Shown piece by piece: positions 38,603-51,807 of a stretch of 64,000 nt of DNA (position 1 is its first letter; each line of letters opens with the position of its first letter). Origin of the DNA: Candidatus Latescibacterota bacterium (GTDB taxonomy: Bacteria; JAAXHH01); contig JAJEAN010000001.1 of NCBI GenBank assembly GCA_022822725.1, positions 434,001 through 498,000 on the forward strand, written 5' to 3'. A program made the position numbers and the translations under genes. The notes beneath the pieces were generated by a model that worked only from the letters and a program-made list of their open reading frames with translations, ran no database searches and had not been told where the DNA came from.

Positions 38603-39583
38603 TCAATACAGCCAGCAGGCGCAGTCGTGCTCCTGCGCCACGTCTTTCAGCGCCGGATCTTCCTCGCACCGGTCGAAACGGCTCGGACACCGGGGCGCGA
38701 ACCGGCAGCCGGCGGGCAGGCTTATCAGGTTCGGCGGCAAGCCGTCGATGGGCGCCATGCGCTCCTTCACCGACGGACCCAGCTTGGGCACGGACTGCAA
38801 CAGGCCGTGGGTATAGGGATGCTTCGGATCGTCGAGCAGTGTGTCCACCGGTCCCGATTCGATGATCCGGCCGGCGTACATGACGATTACACGGTCGCAC
38901 ACCTCGCCCACGACGCCGAGATCGTGGGTGATAATGATGACGGACATGTTCAGTTCTTCCTGGAGCTTCATCATCAATTCCAGGATCTGCGCCTGTATCG
39001 TGACGTCCAGCGCCGTGGTCGGCTCGTCGGCGATGAGCAGTTTGGGGTTGCACGCGATGGCCATGGCGATCATCACGCGCTGCCTCATCCCCCCGCTGAA
39101 CTGGTGGGGGTAGTCGTTGAGGCGCTGCTCCGGACTCGGGATGTTGACCATCTGCAGCAACTCGATGCTGCGGTCCGTGGCTTCCTTCTTGTCAAGGCCG
39201 AGATGAAGCTGGAGGGGCTCCCGGAGTTGCCATCCGATCGTCAGCACCGGGTTGAGAGACGTCATCGGGTCCTGGAACACCATGGAGACGATATTGCCCC
39301 GGATCTCCTGCATTTCCGATTCCGGCAGGGTGCGCAGGTCCACCGGCGGTTCGTCGGCGCCGGGCCTGAACACGATGTTGCCGCTGACGATACGGCCCGG
39401 CGGGCTCGGGATGAGCCGCATGATGGAAAGCACCGTGGCGCTTTTGCCGCACCCGCTTTCCCCCACGATGCCCACCGTTTCCCCCTCCGCCACATCGAAA
39501 CTGACGTCGTCCACGGCTCGCACCGCGCCGCCGCGCGTAAAGAAGTGGGTTGAGAGGTTATCGACCTTCAGTATGGGTTCCAT
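38603..39583 (-). CDS. oppD: Oligopeptide ABC transporter ATP-binding protein (OppD-type)
   Basis: This 326-residue protein has Walker A GESGCGKSATVLSIM, signature FSGGMRQRVMIAMAI and Walker B LLIADEPTTALD. The Cys-rich tail GCRFAPRCPSRFDRC marks the Opp/Dpp family. It is placed between the EF-G-like gene (6 bases) and oppF, so the three are probably one transcript. Confidence 0.9.
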   Translation of the reverse strand: MEPILKVDNLSTHFFTRGGAVRAVDDVSFDVAEGETVGIVGESGCGKSATVLSIMRLIPSPPGRIVSGNIVFRPGADEPPVDLRTLPESEMQEIRGNIVSMVFQDPMTSLNPVLTIGWQLREPLQLHLGLDKKEATDRSIELLQMVNIPSPEQRLNDYPHQFSGGMRQRVMIAMAIACNPKLLIADEPTTALDVTIQAQILELMMKLQEELNMSVIIITHDLGVVGEVCDRVIVMYAGRIIESGPVDTLLDDPKHPYTHGLLQSVPKLGPSVKERMAPIDGLPPNLISLPAGCRFAPRCPSRFDRCEEDPALKDVAQEHDCACWLY

Positions 39584-39589
39584 CGGAGG

Positions 39590-41671
39590 TCATTCCTCTT
39601 CCAGGGCCTTGGACTCTTCGATGACCTTGTTCTCGATTTCCCGGGGCATTTCCTCGTAGCGGACGAATTTGCGCGCGTGGCTTCCGCGCCCGTGCGTGAT
39701 GGAGCGCAGCACGGTCGAGTACCGGTACAGTTCGGCCAGGGGCACTTCGGCCCGGACCACCTGGTTGCTTCCCCGGGGCGACATGCCCAGTATGCGTCCG
39801 CGCCGGCTGGAGAGATCGCCCATGACGTCGCCCATGTAGTCCTCGGGGACGACCACGTCCACCTCGTAGATCGGTTCGAGCAGGACGGGACGGGCTTCCA
39901 TGAACGCCTTCTTGAATCCCATGGACGCGGCGACCTTGAAGGCCATTTCGGAGGAATCGACCGTGTGGAAGGAGCCGTCGTACAGCGTGGCCTTCAGGTC
40001 CACCACGGGATACTTGGCCATCACGCCTTCCACCATGGCTTCCTGGATGCCCTTGTCCACGGCTGGAATGAACCGGCTGGGCACGGCGCCGCCGACGATG
40101 CCGTTGTCGAATTCGTATCCTTCGCCGCGCTGCCGGGGTTCCACGCGCAGCCAGACGTCGCCGAACTGTCCGCGGCCTCCGCTCTGCCGCTTGAACCGGC
40201 CCTGGGCTTCGGACCTGCCCTTGATGGCCTCGCGGTAGGGGATGCGCGGCTGCACCATCTCGACTTCCACGCCGAATCGGCGGCTGAGCCGTTCCACGAT
40301 GAGTTCCAGGTGCATCTCCCCGGCCCCGGCCAGGATCAGTTGCTTGATCTCGCTATTGAACTGGAAGGTGAAGGAAGGATCCTCCTCGTGCAGCCGGGAG
40401 AGTCCGGTACTGATCTTCTCCTCGTCGTCCTTGCTCTTCGGCAGGACGGCCACGTTCGCGACCGGCTCTGAGAAAGTCACCCATTCCAGGTCGAAGCCAT
40501 TCTGCCTCGTACACAGCGCGTCGCCGGTGTGGGTGTCCTTCAGTTTCACGGTCGCCCCGATTTCGCCGGCCCGGATGACGTTCAGTTCGCTGCGCGCGTG
40601 GCCGTTGGTATGGTAGATCTGGCCGAACCTTTCCGACGTGTTCTTCGTCGAGTTGTACACGTCTCCCCCATGCTTGATCTCGCCGGAATACACACGGAAG
40701 TAGGTGAGTTCGCCGATATGGGCTTCGGAGACCGTCTTGAACACCAGGGCCGCCAGGGGTCCGGAAGGGTCCGGATCCAGGGAGACTTCCTCGCCGCCTG
40801 CTGAACGGGTGACCGTCACCGGCGGCCGGTCCGCGGGCGACGCCATGTACGCGGCCACCGCGTCCATCACGCCGGAGACCCCGATATTTCCCGAGGCCGA
40901 CGTGGCCAGGACGGGGTAAACCGCCCCATCTCTCACTCCCTTGCGCAGCCCTTCCAGGAGCTGCTCATCGGTCAGGGCGCCTTCTTCGAAATACACCTCG
41001 AGCAGGTCGTCGTCGGATTCGGCCACCGTCTCCACCAGCTTTTCACGGTATTCCTCCGCCTGGCCGGCCAGTTCGTCCGGTATCGCGGCACGATTTCCCT
41101 TTCCGTCGCCGCCCTCATAGGTCACGGCCTCCATGGCCACCAGGTCGACGACGCCCGAAAGCCCTTCTCCTTCCCCGATCGGAAGCTGCAGCGGGACGGC
41201 CTGGGTGCCGAACCGTTCCTGTATGCGGGCCAGCGCGTCGTAGAAGTCGGCGTGTTCCTTGTCCAGGAGATTTACCACGACCATGCGGGGCAGGCCGTAC
41301 TGTTCCGCGTATTCCCAGGCGCGCTCCGTCTCCACCTCGATACCCTCGATGGCCTTGACCACGATGGCCACGTTGTCCGTAACGCGCATCGCGCAGTGCA
41401 CTTCGCTGGTGAAGTCGGAGTATCCCGGCGTGTCCAGAATATGGAGGTTATGGTCGTTCCACTCGCAGTGAAGGGGCGTGAGGTTCATGGAAATGCGGTG
41501 CTCGATCTCTTCCTCGCGATAGTCGGATACCGTGTTGCCGTCCTCCACACTGCCGAGCCGGTTCGTTGCGCCGGCGTTGAAGAGCATGGCTTCGCCCAGG
41601 GAGGTCTTGCCGCTTCCCCCGTGGCCCGCGAGGCAAATGTTTCTGATGTTTTCGATGCGATATTCCTTCAC
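39590..41671 (-). CDS. Elongation factor G-like GTPase (EF-G2 type)
   Basis: This 693-residue translational GTPase has all five EF-G domains. G1 is GHGGSGKTS and G3 is DTPGYSDF. The G4 position reads NLLDKEHADF, so the usual lysine of NKxD is leucine. Domain IV shows GRGQFGDVWLRVEP, and domain V GRILGMSPRGSNQVVRAEVPLAELYRYSTVLRSIT. It belongs to the EF-G-like paralogue group rather than the canonical fusA, which is normally next to rpsG and tufA. The GTG at 41671 is chosen because AGGAGG lies 7 bases upstream; the listed alternative GTG at 41677 is too close to it. Confidence 0.9.
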   Translation of the reverse strand: MKEYRIENIRNICLAGHGGSGKTSLGEAMLFNAGATNRLGSVEDGNTVSDYREEEIEHRISMNLTPLHCEWNDHNLHILDTPGYSDFTSEVHCAMRVTDNVAIVVKAIEGIEVETERAWEYAEQYGLPRMVVVNLLDKEHADFYDALARIQERFGTQAVPLQLPIGEGEGLSGVVDLVAMEAVTYEGGDGKGNRAAIPDELAGQAEEYREKLVETVAESDDDLLEVYFEEGALTDEQLLEGLRKGVRDGAVYPVLATSASGNIGVSGVMDAVAAYMASPADRPPVTVTRSAGGEEVSLDPDPSGPLAALVFKTVSEAHIGELTYFRVYSGEIKHGGDVYNSTKNTSERFGQIYHTNGHARSELNVIRAGEIGATVKLKDTHTGDALCTRQNGFDLEWVTFSEPVANVAVLPKSKDDEEKISTGLSRLHEEDPSFTFQFNSEIKQLILAGAGEMHLELIVERLSRRFGVEVEMVQPRIPYREAIKGRSEAQGRFKRQSGGRGQFGDVWLRVEPRQRGEGYEFDNGIVGGAVPSRFIPAVDKGIQEAMVEGVMAKYPVVDLKATLYDGSFHTVDSSEMAFKVAASMGFKKAFMEARPVLLEPIYEVDVVVPEDYMGDVMGDLSSRRGRILGMSPRGSNQVVRAEVPLAELYRYSTVLRSITHGRGSHARKFVRYEEMPREIENKVIEESKALEEE

Positions 41672-41766
41672 GAACACCCCTCCTCTTCAGGACTGCTGCT
41701 TCAGGACTGCTTCCGGCCGCTTCGAGTTCAAATTTTAGTTTTTTGCAGACTTCAGGGAAAAACACT

Positions 41767-41796
41767 AATATGACTGTGTCCGCCTTACGCTGTCAA
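41767..41796 (-). promoter_or_regulatory. Promoter for the EF-G-like / opp transcript
   Basis: On the minus strand TTGACA and CATATT are separated by 18 bases, about 95 bases upstream of the GTG. A 12-base direct repeat lies between promoter and gene (around 41694-41720). Confidence 0.6.
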
Positions 41797-41874
41797 GTCT
41801 TTCGGATGGGCCGGTCAGGGACGGCCGTACCCGCCGTAACCCGGGTGCCTGGCGCCCGTATGAGGGACGCTTCC

Positions 41875-43029
41875 ATGCGAACAAAACCAAACCGGTCTAT
41901 TGTGGAGATCGTCCGGGAGTACAGAAGACAGAACGAAGCGGACGCGAGCAAAACCGACCGCCGTGTCCTGGAAAGCAGCAGGTCCTTGCTGTATGATGAA
42001 ATCGAAGCATCGTCCTGGGATGCCCGAGTCGTTCACAGCGGACACGAACTGTTTCACCGGCTGGGCGACAAGGAAGCCATCGTCGATCTCCTGAATCGAT
42101 ACCTTGCCGCTCCGTCATTGGACGTGTCGGAAGAGAACTGGGCCAGGTGGAATCTGACGGACAACCTGGCGATGCTGCGCCGGTGCGAAGAGACCGTCGA
42201 TTCCCAGAAGGCGTACCTGGACTGGGGCCGTAAAATGCTGCCTTCCCCGGGCTGGCGGCTGCCGGCGGAATGGCCTCACGATTTCGGGCACGATTGGAGG
42301 CCGTACAGAACGGAAGTGCCCGCGGACGAGTGCCTGTTGTTCAGGATCATGTATGACGGGACCCAGGCCCTATGCTGGATTGAGGCGTCCCGATCGGAAG
42401 AATGGCTTGATATCTATCGGGCGCTGATCGGTGAAGTTCCGCCAACCGACCAGAACCGCGTGGAGAGACGTTATTTGATCCGCACGGCCTGTGTTGTGCT
42501 GAATAACTCCGGCAGGCCGGCCGAGGCGCTTGAGGAAGCCGGCGAGCTGGACCGCCTCGCCAAGGAGCATGAGCACTGGGAGGAGGCCGCGGAAACCGCC
42601 TTTGACGCAAGGGCCGCTGAAATCGAGGCCTATCGCATGCTGGATGATATGCCCGGTTTGCGGCGGGCCGCCCAGATCGCCACATCCGGCCTGGAGCGGC
42701 AGTACGAGCGCCTTGCGGCATTGAAGCAGGACGAAGTGAGGGCGCTGTGGGGCCTGTACCATAATACGGCCGCGCCGATCTACCGCGCCCGGCAGTACGA
42801 CCTGGCGATTCCGCTGTTCAGGCGGGCGATTGAACTGGGCATCCCCTCGAATCACGCATACCTGTGGCTTGCCGCGTCGATCTGGGCGACCGAAAGGGAC
42901 AGATCCCAGGTACTGTCCCTGCTCAACCAGGGCGTCGCGTACTCCCGCTTCGGGAGGCACGGTACCGCCGCGGAGTTCGAGGAAGTTATGGACGATCCCG
43001 AATTCCGGGCCGCATTGACGGGATCGTAA
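41875..43029 (+). CDS. Hypothetical TPR-like helical protein
   Basis: This protein of about 384 residues is not recognised. It has no signal peptide and no membrane segment. It is predicted almost wholly helical, with spaced Ala/Leu/Tyr patterns such as YDLAIPLFRRAIELGIPSNHAYLWLAASIW that resemble tetratricopeptide-like hairpins. The ATG at 41875 is chosen because GAGGGA lies 10 bases before it; the ATG at 41860 and a longer frame to 41743 are alternatives, but the latter covers the divergent promoter. It ends just before the shared terminator hairpin of the rRNA operon. A protein-interaction scaffold is the best guess. Confidence 0.6.
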   Translation: MRTKPNRSIVEIVREYRRQNEADASKTDRRVLESSRSLLYDEIEASSWDARVVHSGHELFHRLGDKEAIVDLLNRYLAAPSLDVSEENWARWNLTDNLAMLRRCEETVDSQKAYLDWGRKMLPSPGWRLPAEWPHDFGHDWRPYRTEVPADECLLFRIMYDGTQALCWIEASRSEEWLDIYRALIGEVPPTDQNRVERRYLIRTACVVLNNSGRPAEALEEAGELDRLAKEHEHWEEAAETAFDARAAEIEAYRMLDDMPGLRRAAQIATSGLERQYERLAALKQDEVRALWGLYHNTAAPIYRARQYDLAIPLFRRAIELGIPSNHAYLWLAASIWATERDRSQVLSLLNQGVAYSRFGRHGTAAEFEEVMDDPEFRAALTGS

Positions 43030-43032
43030 CCC

Positions 43033-43070
43033 AAAAAAGAAAGGCGCCCGAAATGAATCGAGCGCCTTTC
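43033..43070 (-). terminator. Rho-independent terminator of the rRNA operon
   Basis: On the minus strand a perfect 9-base stem GAAAGGCGC / GCGCCTTTC (43062-43070 and 43039-43047) is followed by six T. The same stem lies right after the convergent hypothetical gene and could also act in the plus direction, though without a T run. Confidence 0.85.
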
Positions 43071-43078
43071 ATGCATCC

Positions 43079-43194
43079 CCCGGCAGCGTCCTACTCTCCC
43101 ACAAGGTCACCCAAGCAGTACCATCGGCGCAAGAGGGCTTAACTACTCTGTTCGGAATGGGAAGAGGTGTTTCCCCTCCGCTATCGCCACCGGA
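43079..43194 (-). rRNA. rrf: 5S ribosomal RNA
   Basis: The minus strand shows the standard 5S core: GGTGGCGATAGC near the 5' end, CCCATTCCGAACAG in the loop-B/C region, and GGGTGACCTTGTGGGAGAGT towards the 3' end. Length is about 115 bases. It follows the 23S gene and ends just ahead of the terminator. End positions are approximate. Confidence 0.93.
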
Positions 43195-43252
43195 AGAAAT
43201 GGGTTGCAATTACAAGGAATGAGGAAACGACGTCGTAGCAATGGAGCATTGG

Positions 43253-46316
<3,064 letters not shown>

Positions 46317-46420
46317 AAAAATGCTACTGTGCTTGAGTGCTCCGATGTACAACGCCGTTCCCGTCATTCCTATGTAATTGTCAAAGAGCGGGCACCGTCA
46401 TGATGCGGACCGCGCCCCAG

Positions 46421-46493
46421 TGGAGATAACCGGGATCGAACCGGTGACCTCCGGCTTGCAAAGCCGGCGCTCTCCCAGCTGAGCTATATCCCC
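46421..46493 (-). tRNA. tRNA-Ala (UGC)
   Basis: This 73-base cloverleaf on the minus strand has acceptor GGGGATA paired with TATCTCC (with one G-T pair), D arm GCTC...GAGC, anticodon loop TTTGCAA and T loop TTCGATC. CCA is not encoded. It lies in the 16S-23S spacer. Confidence 0.97.
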
Positions 46494-46506
46494 GGCTTTT
46501 GAATGG

Positions 46507-46569
<63 letters not shown>

Positions 46570-46580
<11 letters not shown>

Positions 46581-46599
46581 CCTTGTGCTACAGGCCCCC
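46570..46599 (-). repeat. Duplicated tRNA-Ile 5' end in the leader
   Basis: A 13-base word covering the tRNA-Ile 5' end (46570-46582) recurs at 46587-46599 with one change, separated by four bases. It lies between the 16S 3' end and tRNA-Ile. Confidence 0.6.
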
Positions 46600-46666
46600 C
46601 ACTTCAAAAACATGACAGCGTGCACATCGTGCGCCGGACAAGTCGACCTCGAGTTACGAGAACTCT

Positions 46667-48228
<1,562 letters not shown>

Positions 48229-48357
48229 AGAAAAGTCCGATCTTAACTTTGCATCTGTATATGCTCTCCGAAAGGTTCCGAAGAGCCCTCATCAGACGAC
48301 TTAAGGACATGCACGCTGCCATGTTTTCAAAGAGCGTAATCTTACCGCAACCCGCGC

Positions 48358-48386
48358 AAGATACACAGCCGGGTAGTTGAAGTCAA
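48358..48386 (-). promoter_or_regulatory. rRNA operon promoter
   Basis: On the minus strand TTGACT and TATCTT are separated by 17 bases, about 130 bases upstream of the 16S 5' end. The -35 box is part of the right arm of a 9-base inverted repeat (48382-48390 / 48407-48415) enclosing a 16-base A/T tract that could act as an UP element. Confidence 0.75.
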
Positions 48387-48529
48387 CAGGTTTCTTTTTT
48401 TTTCTTCCTGTTGACCAAACACCCGGTATTTCGGGCCGGTTTCCGTCCTGATTCGAACCCTGTACCGGGGGCGGTGAACCGCGTTCCGCGACTCCGCGCG
48501 GCGGCGGCCGGATTTCGGGCCGGCCGATG

Positions 48530-49630
48530 CTATCCCGGCATGCTTCCAAACGGCTCGATGGACAGCAGGCCGTTTCCGTTCACCCCGTTCTCAGGGGGCG
48601 CGCCATCGCTCGTGCGCTGACCGTTCTCCTGTTGCGCGCCGTTGCCCTCGCGCCGGCCGTTCCCGTTCGTCCCGTGCGCGCCATCGTCGGATCCCGGAGG
48701 CGCCCCGGCCTGGCGTGCGCCGTTTCTGTGCGCGCCATCGCCGGATCCCGGAGGCGCCCCGCCGACGCTGTCCGCCTGGTCGGCCGCGTGATAGGAGCTG
48801 CGGACCAGGGGGCCGGACTCCACGTGCGGGATGCCGTACGACTCGCCCGCCTGCTTGAAACGGGCAAACTCGTCCGGGTGATAGTGCTTGCGCACCGGCA
48901 GATGCTTCTTCGTCGGCTGCAGGTACTGCCCGATCGTCAGGATGTCGGAGTTCACCGCGGCCACATCGCGCATGAGGGCATGCACGGCTTCGTCGGTCTC
49001 GCCGAGCCCCACCATGATGCCCGTCTTGGTCTTTGCGCCGCGTTCCTTCGCCCGCTCGAGCAGTTCGAGGGACTGGTCGTACCGCGCCTGGGGCCGCACG
49101 GTCCGGTACAGGTCCGGCACCGTCTCCAGGTTGTGGTTCAGCAGGTCCGGACGGGCGTCGAGCACGGTCTGGAGCGCGGCCTCCGATCCCTTGAAATCGG
49201 GGATGAGCACCTCCACGCCTACGCCCGGGCACCGGCGGCGGATGGCCCGGATCGTCTCGGCGAAGATCGGCGCGCCGCCGTCGGTCCGCTCATCCCGGTT
49301 CACGGAGGTGATCACGGCGAACCGCAGGCCCAGCTTCTCCACGGCGCCGGCCACCCGTTCGGGCTCGTCCCAGTCCAGCCCCTCGCTCGGTCGGCCCGTC
49401 TTCACCGCGCAGAACCCGCAACTGCGCGTGCAGATGTCGCCCAGGATCATGAAGGTGGCGGTGCGCTGCTCCCAGCATTCCCAGATGTTCGGGCACTGGG
49501 CGCTCTCGCAGATCGTATGGAGCCGGTTGTCCCCGACCAGCCGCTTCAGTTCCTGGAAATTGGGTCCCTGCTTGAGGCGCACCTTGAGCCACGGGGGCTT
49601 GGGCACGTGGGATGTAGTCGTTTCGCTCAT
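48530..49630 (-). CDS. lipA: Lipoyl synthase with long Gly/Asn-rich C-terminal tail
   Basis: This 366-residue radical-SAM enzyme inserts sulfur into octanoyl groups of lipoyl domains. The auxiliary cluster cysteines are C41, C46 and C52 ([12 protein letters not shown]), and the radical-SAM cluster is C67, C71 and C74 (CTRSCGFC). Catalytic family blocks [23 protein letters not shown] and [16 protein letters not shown] are intact. Normal LipA ends at about 290-320 residues. Here residues from about 288 onward form a Gly/Asn/Pro/Asp-rich tail with repeated words such as GAPPGS-DGAH. The conserved final serine motif of LipA is displaced into this tail or lost. Confidence 0.92.
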   Translation of the reverse strand: MSETTTSHVPKPPWLKVRLKQGPNFQELKRLVGDNRLHTICESAQCPNIWECWEQRTATFMILGDICTRSCGFCAVKTGRPSEGLDWDEPERVAGAVEKLGLRFAVITSVNRDERTDGGAPIFAETIRAIRRRCPGVGVEVLIPDFKGSEAALQTVLDARPDLLNHNLETVPDLYRTVRPQARYDQSLELLERAKERGAKTKTGIMVGLGETDEAVHALMRDVAAVNSDILTIGQYLQPTKKHLPVRKHYHPDEFARFKQAGESYGIPHVESGPLVRSSYHAADQADSVGGAPPGSGDGAHRNGARQAGAPPGSDDGAHGTNGNGRREGNGAQQENGQRTSDGAPPENGVNGNGLLSIEPFGSMPG

Positions 49631-49849
49631 GATTCTTCAAGGGTTCCGGCGCAGGCTCGGTCGGCATGCAGTCCGTCTGCCGTCATACTGCAGGTGCGGT
49701 CCGCATTCTGCGGCCTACAGGAACAAAAAGCGACCCTCCGGCGCCGTGAACCGTCGTTCCGCGCCGAAGCGGCCGCCATGGATGTCAGGTACTTAACTTG
49801 CTCGTCGTTATCCGGGTTACGGTCGAGGCCCGACCGGTTGTTTCGAGCC

Positions 49850-50344
49850 TCATCCAGGCTTCATTTCGGGCGCTCCGTCGTCCCCCGGCGAAATGACCAC
49901 GGCCTCCTCGTCGAGATGTCCCGCGATGGTCTTCGACAGGTCGTTCAGGTCGGTCCGGCAGAAGCCCGTGTTGCTGTCGAGTATGCCGCCGCCCTCGTCC
50001 ATGAGGAACCACGTCGGCACGTTCGTCAGGCCGAAGTCCGAGGAAGCCCAGTGGGTCGTGTCGTACACGTTCGGAAAGGACGCGCTGTGCTCGTCCATGA
50101 ACGCCTGCGTCTCTTCCGGCGTGTCCTGTGATACACCTAGTACCCGGAATCCACCGTTGCCGCCGTAGGCCTGGTGGATCTTATCGAAATAGGGGGCGCT
50201 GAACTTGCAGGTCCCGCAGCCCACCTTGTAGAAGACCGCCAGCATCCAGCCGCCGTCCGCCTGATCGGCCAGTGACGTCGAATTGCCGTCCCCGTCTTCC
50301 AGCGCGACTTCCGGGGCCGCGACCCCGGCTTCCAGATACGCCAT
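49850..50344 (-). CDS. Thioredoxin-fold protein, peroxiredoxin/TlpA-like
   Basis: This 164-residue protein begins with the AhpC/TSA-type opening APEVALEDGDGNSTSLAD. It has a CxxC active site in VGCGTCKFSAPYF, the segment VLGVSQDTPEETQAFMDEH, and the cis-proline NVPTWFLMD. No signal peptide is visible, so it probably acts in the cytoplasm as a thiol reductase or peroxidase. The two-cysteine CGTC site favours a disulfide-exchange role. It has a strong promoter upstream and lies about 220 bases ahead of lipA. Confidence 0.85.
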   Translation of the reverse strand: MAYLEAGVAAPEVALEDGDGNSTSLADQADGGWMLAVFYKVGCGTCKFSAPYFDKIHQAYGGNGGFRVLGVSQDTPEETQAFMDEHSASFPNVYDTTHWASSDFGLTNVPTWFLMDEGGGILDSNTGFCRTDLNDLSKTIAGHLDEEAVVISPGDDGAPEMKPG

Positions 50345-50734
50345 GGATTACTCCCGTACAGGTTGAGTTTTGAATAATGCCAGGTTCAAACCATGCTTCG
50401 GTCAAATGACGTACTGCCTATATATAAGGATATAAGAGAAACGGGCCGTTGTCAATGATTGGGTAGGATGGGACAGCGGGTAACCGGGCCAGGATATCGA
50501 AGTCAAGACCCAAGAAGTGAAAGGTCACTTTTTCGATCGTGTATCGTGTATGGACTTCCCATAGACGAATTCACAGAACCAATAGATTTGATTTTGAGCA
50601 ATCGGGGTTCTGAAGCGTCTAAACTATAAGAGGGTTATGTCTGGCACTGGGGAATTCATTCCAGTAAACCCCATTCGGCCGACTGACTCAGACTAAATTT
50701 CATAGTGAAGAATACAATATGGAGGACTAGACAC
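50345..50734. other. Divergent low-GC spacer
   Basis: These 390 bases separate the thioredoxin-fold gene from the first metalloprotease-like gene. The left part holds the thioredoxin-gene promoter. The right part has a good GGAGG before the ATG at 50735 but no convincing sigma-70 promoter; a TTGAGC with a TCTAAA after 18 bases near 50594-50624 is the best weak candidate. GC content drops here and stays low to about 59500. Confidence 0.5.
50427..50455 (-). promoter_or_regulatory. Promoter of the thioredoxin-fold gene
   Basis: On the minus strand a perfect TTGACA and TATCCT are separated by 17 bases, about 85 bases upstream of the ATG at 50344. Confidence 0.7.
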
Positions 50735-51742
50735 ATGATCCGGTCTGTGATGGTTTTAAATAGATTCAAAGTGAGGATAATCCTCTGCAGTTTCTTTTGT
50801 ATGTATAGCGTCGCAACGGCTTCTGCGCAACAGACAGGGAGTTTCTCCTCCATGAACACCAATCCCAATGAAGTCCGTTTGGTTACTTCCGACATCGATC
50901 ATTTCTGGCTGGCGTACGACCTGTCGGAAGGCAAGACTACAGAAGAAAAAATAGAAATATTCGAATCGGAGTACTTCGCAAAGGGAAGTATCGGTCTTAA
51001 GGACTTCATCGAAACCAGAATCGAAAGCGCAGAGGGATTGGTCGAGGTAATCGAAGCCCGGCCGAGGTATTACGCTTCAATAAGAGAGAGCTCGAACCGT
51101 GTGTTGGATTTGACCAATCAGATCCGTGGATATATGCACAACTGGAAGCAACTGTACGACAAGGCGATATTCCCGGACGTGTACTTTCTGATAGGTAAAA
51201 TGAATTCTGGAGGAACTACATCAAACAACGGCCTTTTGATTGGGACCGAGATTTCCTGTCGAACGGACAATCTTCCCAAGGACGAACTGAACGAATGGTA
51301 TCTTGAAGTCCTCAAACCGGTAGAAGACATTCCATTTATCGTTATTCACGAACTTATACACGTGCAACAAGCTTATGATTTTGGAGAAAACACACTTCTG
51401 GGCCACTCCGTTTTCGAAGGCGCTGCCGACTTTCTTGGAGAGTTAGCAACTGGAAAACACATAAACCCTCATTTGCATGCGTATGGAGAAGCGCACGAGA
51501 CTGAATTATGGGAATCGTTCTCGAGTGAAATGTTACAGACCGACTTCAGCAACTGGCTCTACAACGGAGGCAATTCCACAGGGGCAAGACCGGCTGATCT
51601 TGGATATTACATAGGTTACAAAATATGTGAAGCTTACTATGGGAAGGCAGCCGATAAGAAGGCGGCTATAGAAGATATTTTGGCCATAAAGGACGGCCCC
51701 GATGCGCTACGTTTTCTAAAAAATAGCGGGTACGGTCATTGA
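50735..51742 (+). CDS. Exported HExxH metalloprotease-like protein (DUF2268/GldB-like)
   Basis: This 335-residue protein has a signal peptide (VRIILCSFFCMYSVATASAQ). The zinc motif HELIH is at residues 205-209, and FEGAADFLGE gives a candidate third ligand at E228, the spacing seen in DUF2268-type putative zinc proteases, including gliding-motility GldB-like proteins. The ATG at 50735 is preceded by GGAGG at 9 bases. The next gene, another HExxH protein, begins near its stop. The lower GC and codon use than the genes left of 50400 suggest separate ancestry. The substrate is unknown. Confidence 0.75.
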   Translation: MIRSVMVLNRFKVRIILCSFFCMYSVATASAQQTGSFSSMNTNPNEVRLVTSDIDHFWLAYDLSEGKTTEEKIEIFESEYFAKGSIGLKDFIETRIESAEGLVEVIEARPRYYASIRESSNRVLDLTNQIRGYMHNWKQLYDKAIFPDVYFLIGKMNSGGTTSNNGLLIGTEISCRTDNLPKDELNEWYLEVLKPVEDIPFIVIHELIHVQQAYDFGENTLLGHSVFEGAADFLGELATGKHINPHLHAYGEAHETELWESFSSEMLQTDFSNWLYNGGNSTGARPADLGYYIGYKICEAYYGKAADKKAAIEDILAIKDGPDALRFLKNSGYGH

Positions 51743-51807
51743 ACGATTACCGTATCCTCGATCGAGTTACACCGGCTCCTTCGTCCCCTAGAAACGGAGA
51801 AATAGTG

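Noticed and set aside
41743-41874. Longer start of the helical hypothetical protein
   Set aside because: The extension covers the divergent EF-G-like promoter and lacks a ribosome site. It reads as Arg/Val-rich filler.
48440-48470. tRNA-like T-loop word GGTTCGAATC downstream of lipA
   Set aside because: Flanking bases do not form the T stem or an acceptor stem, and no anticodon arm is present.
49631-49849. A short gene between lipA and the thioredoxin-fold gene
   Set aside because: Only short frames without ribosome sites or recognisable composition are present, and it reads as spacer.
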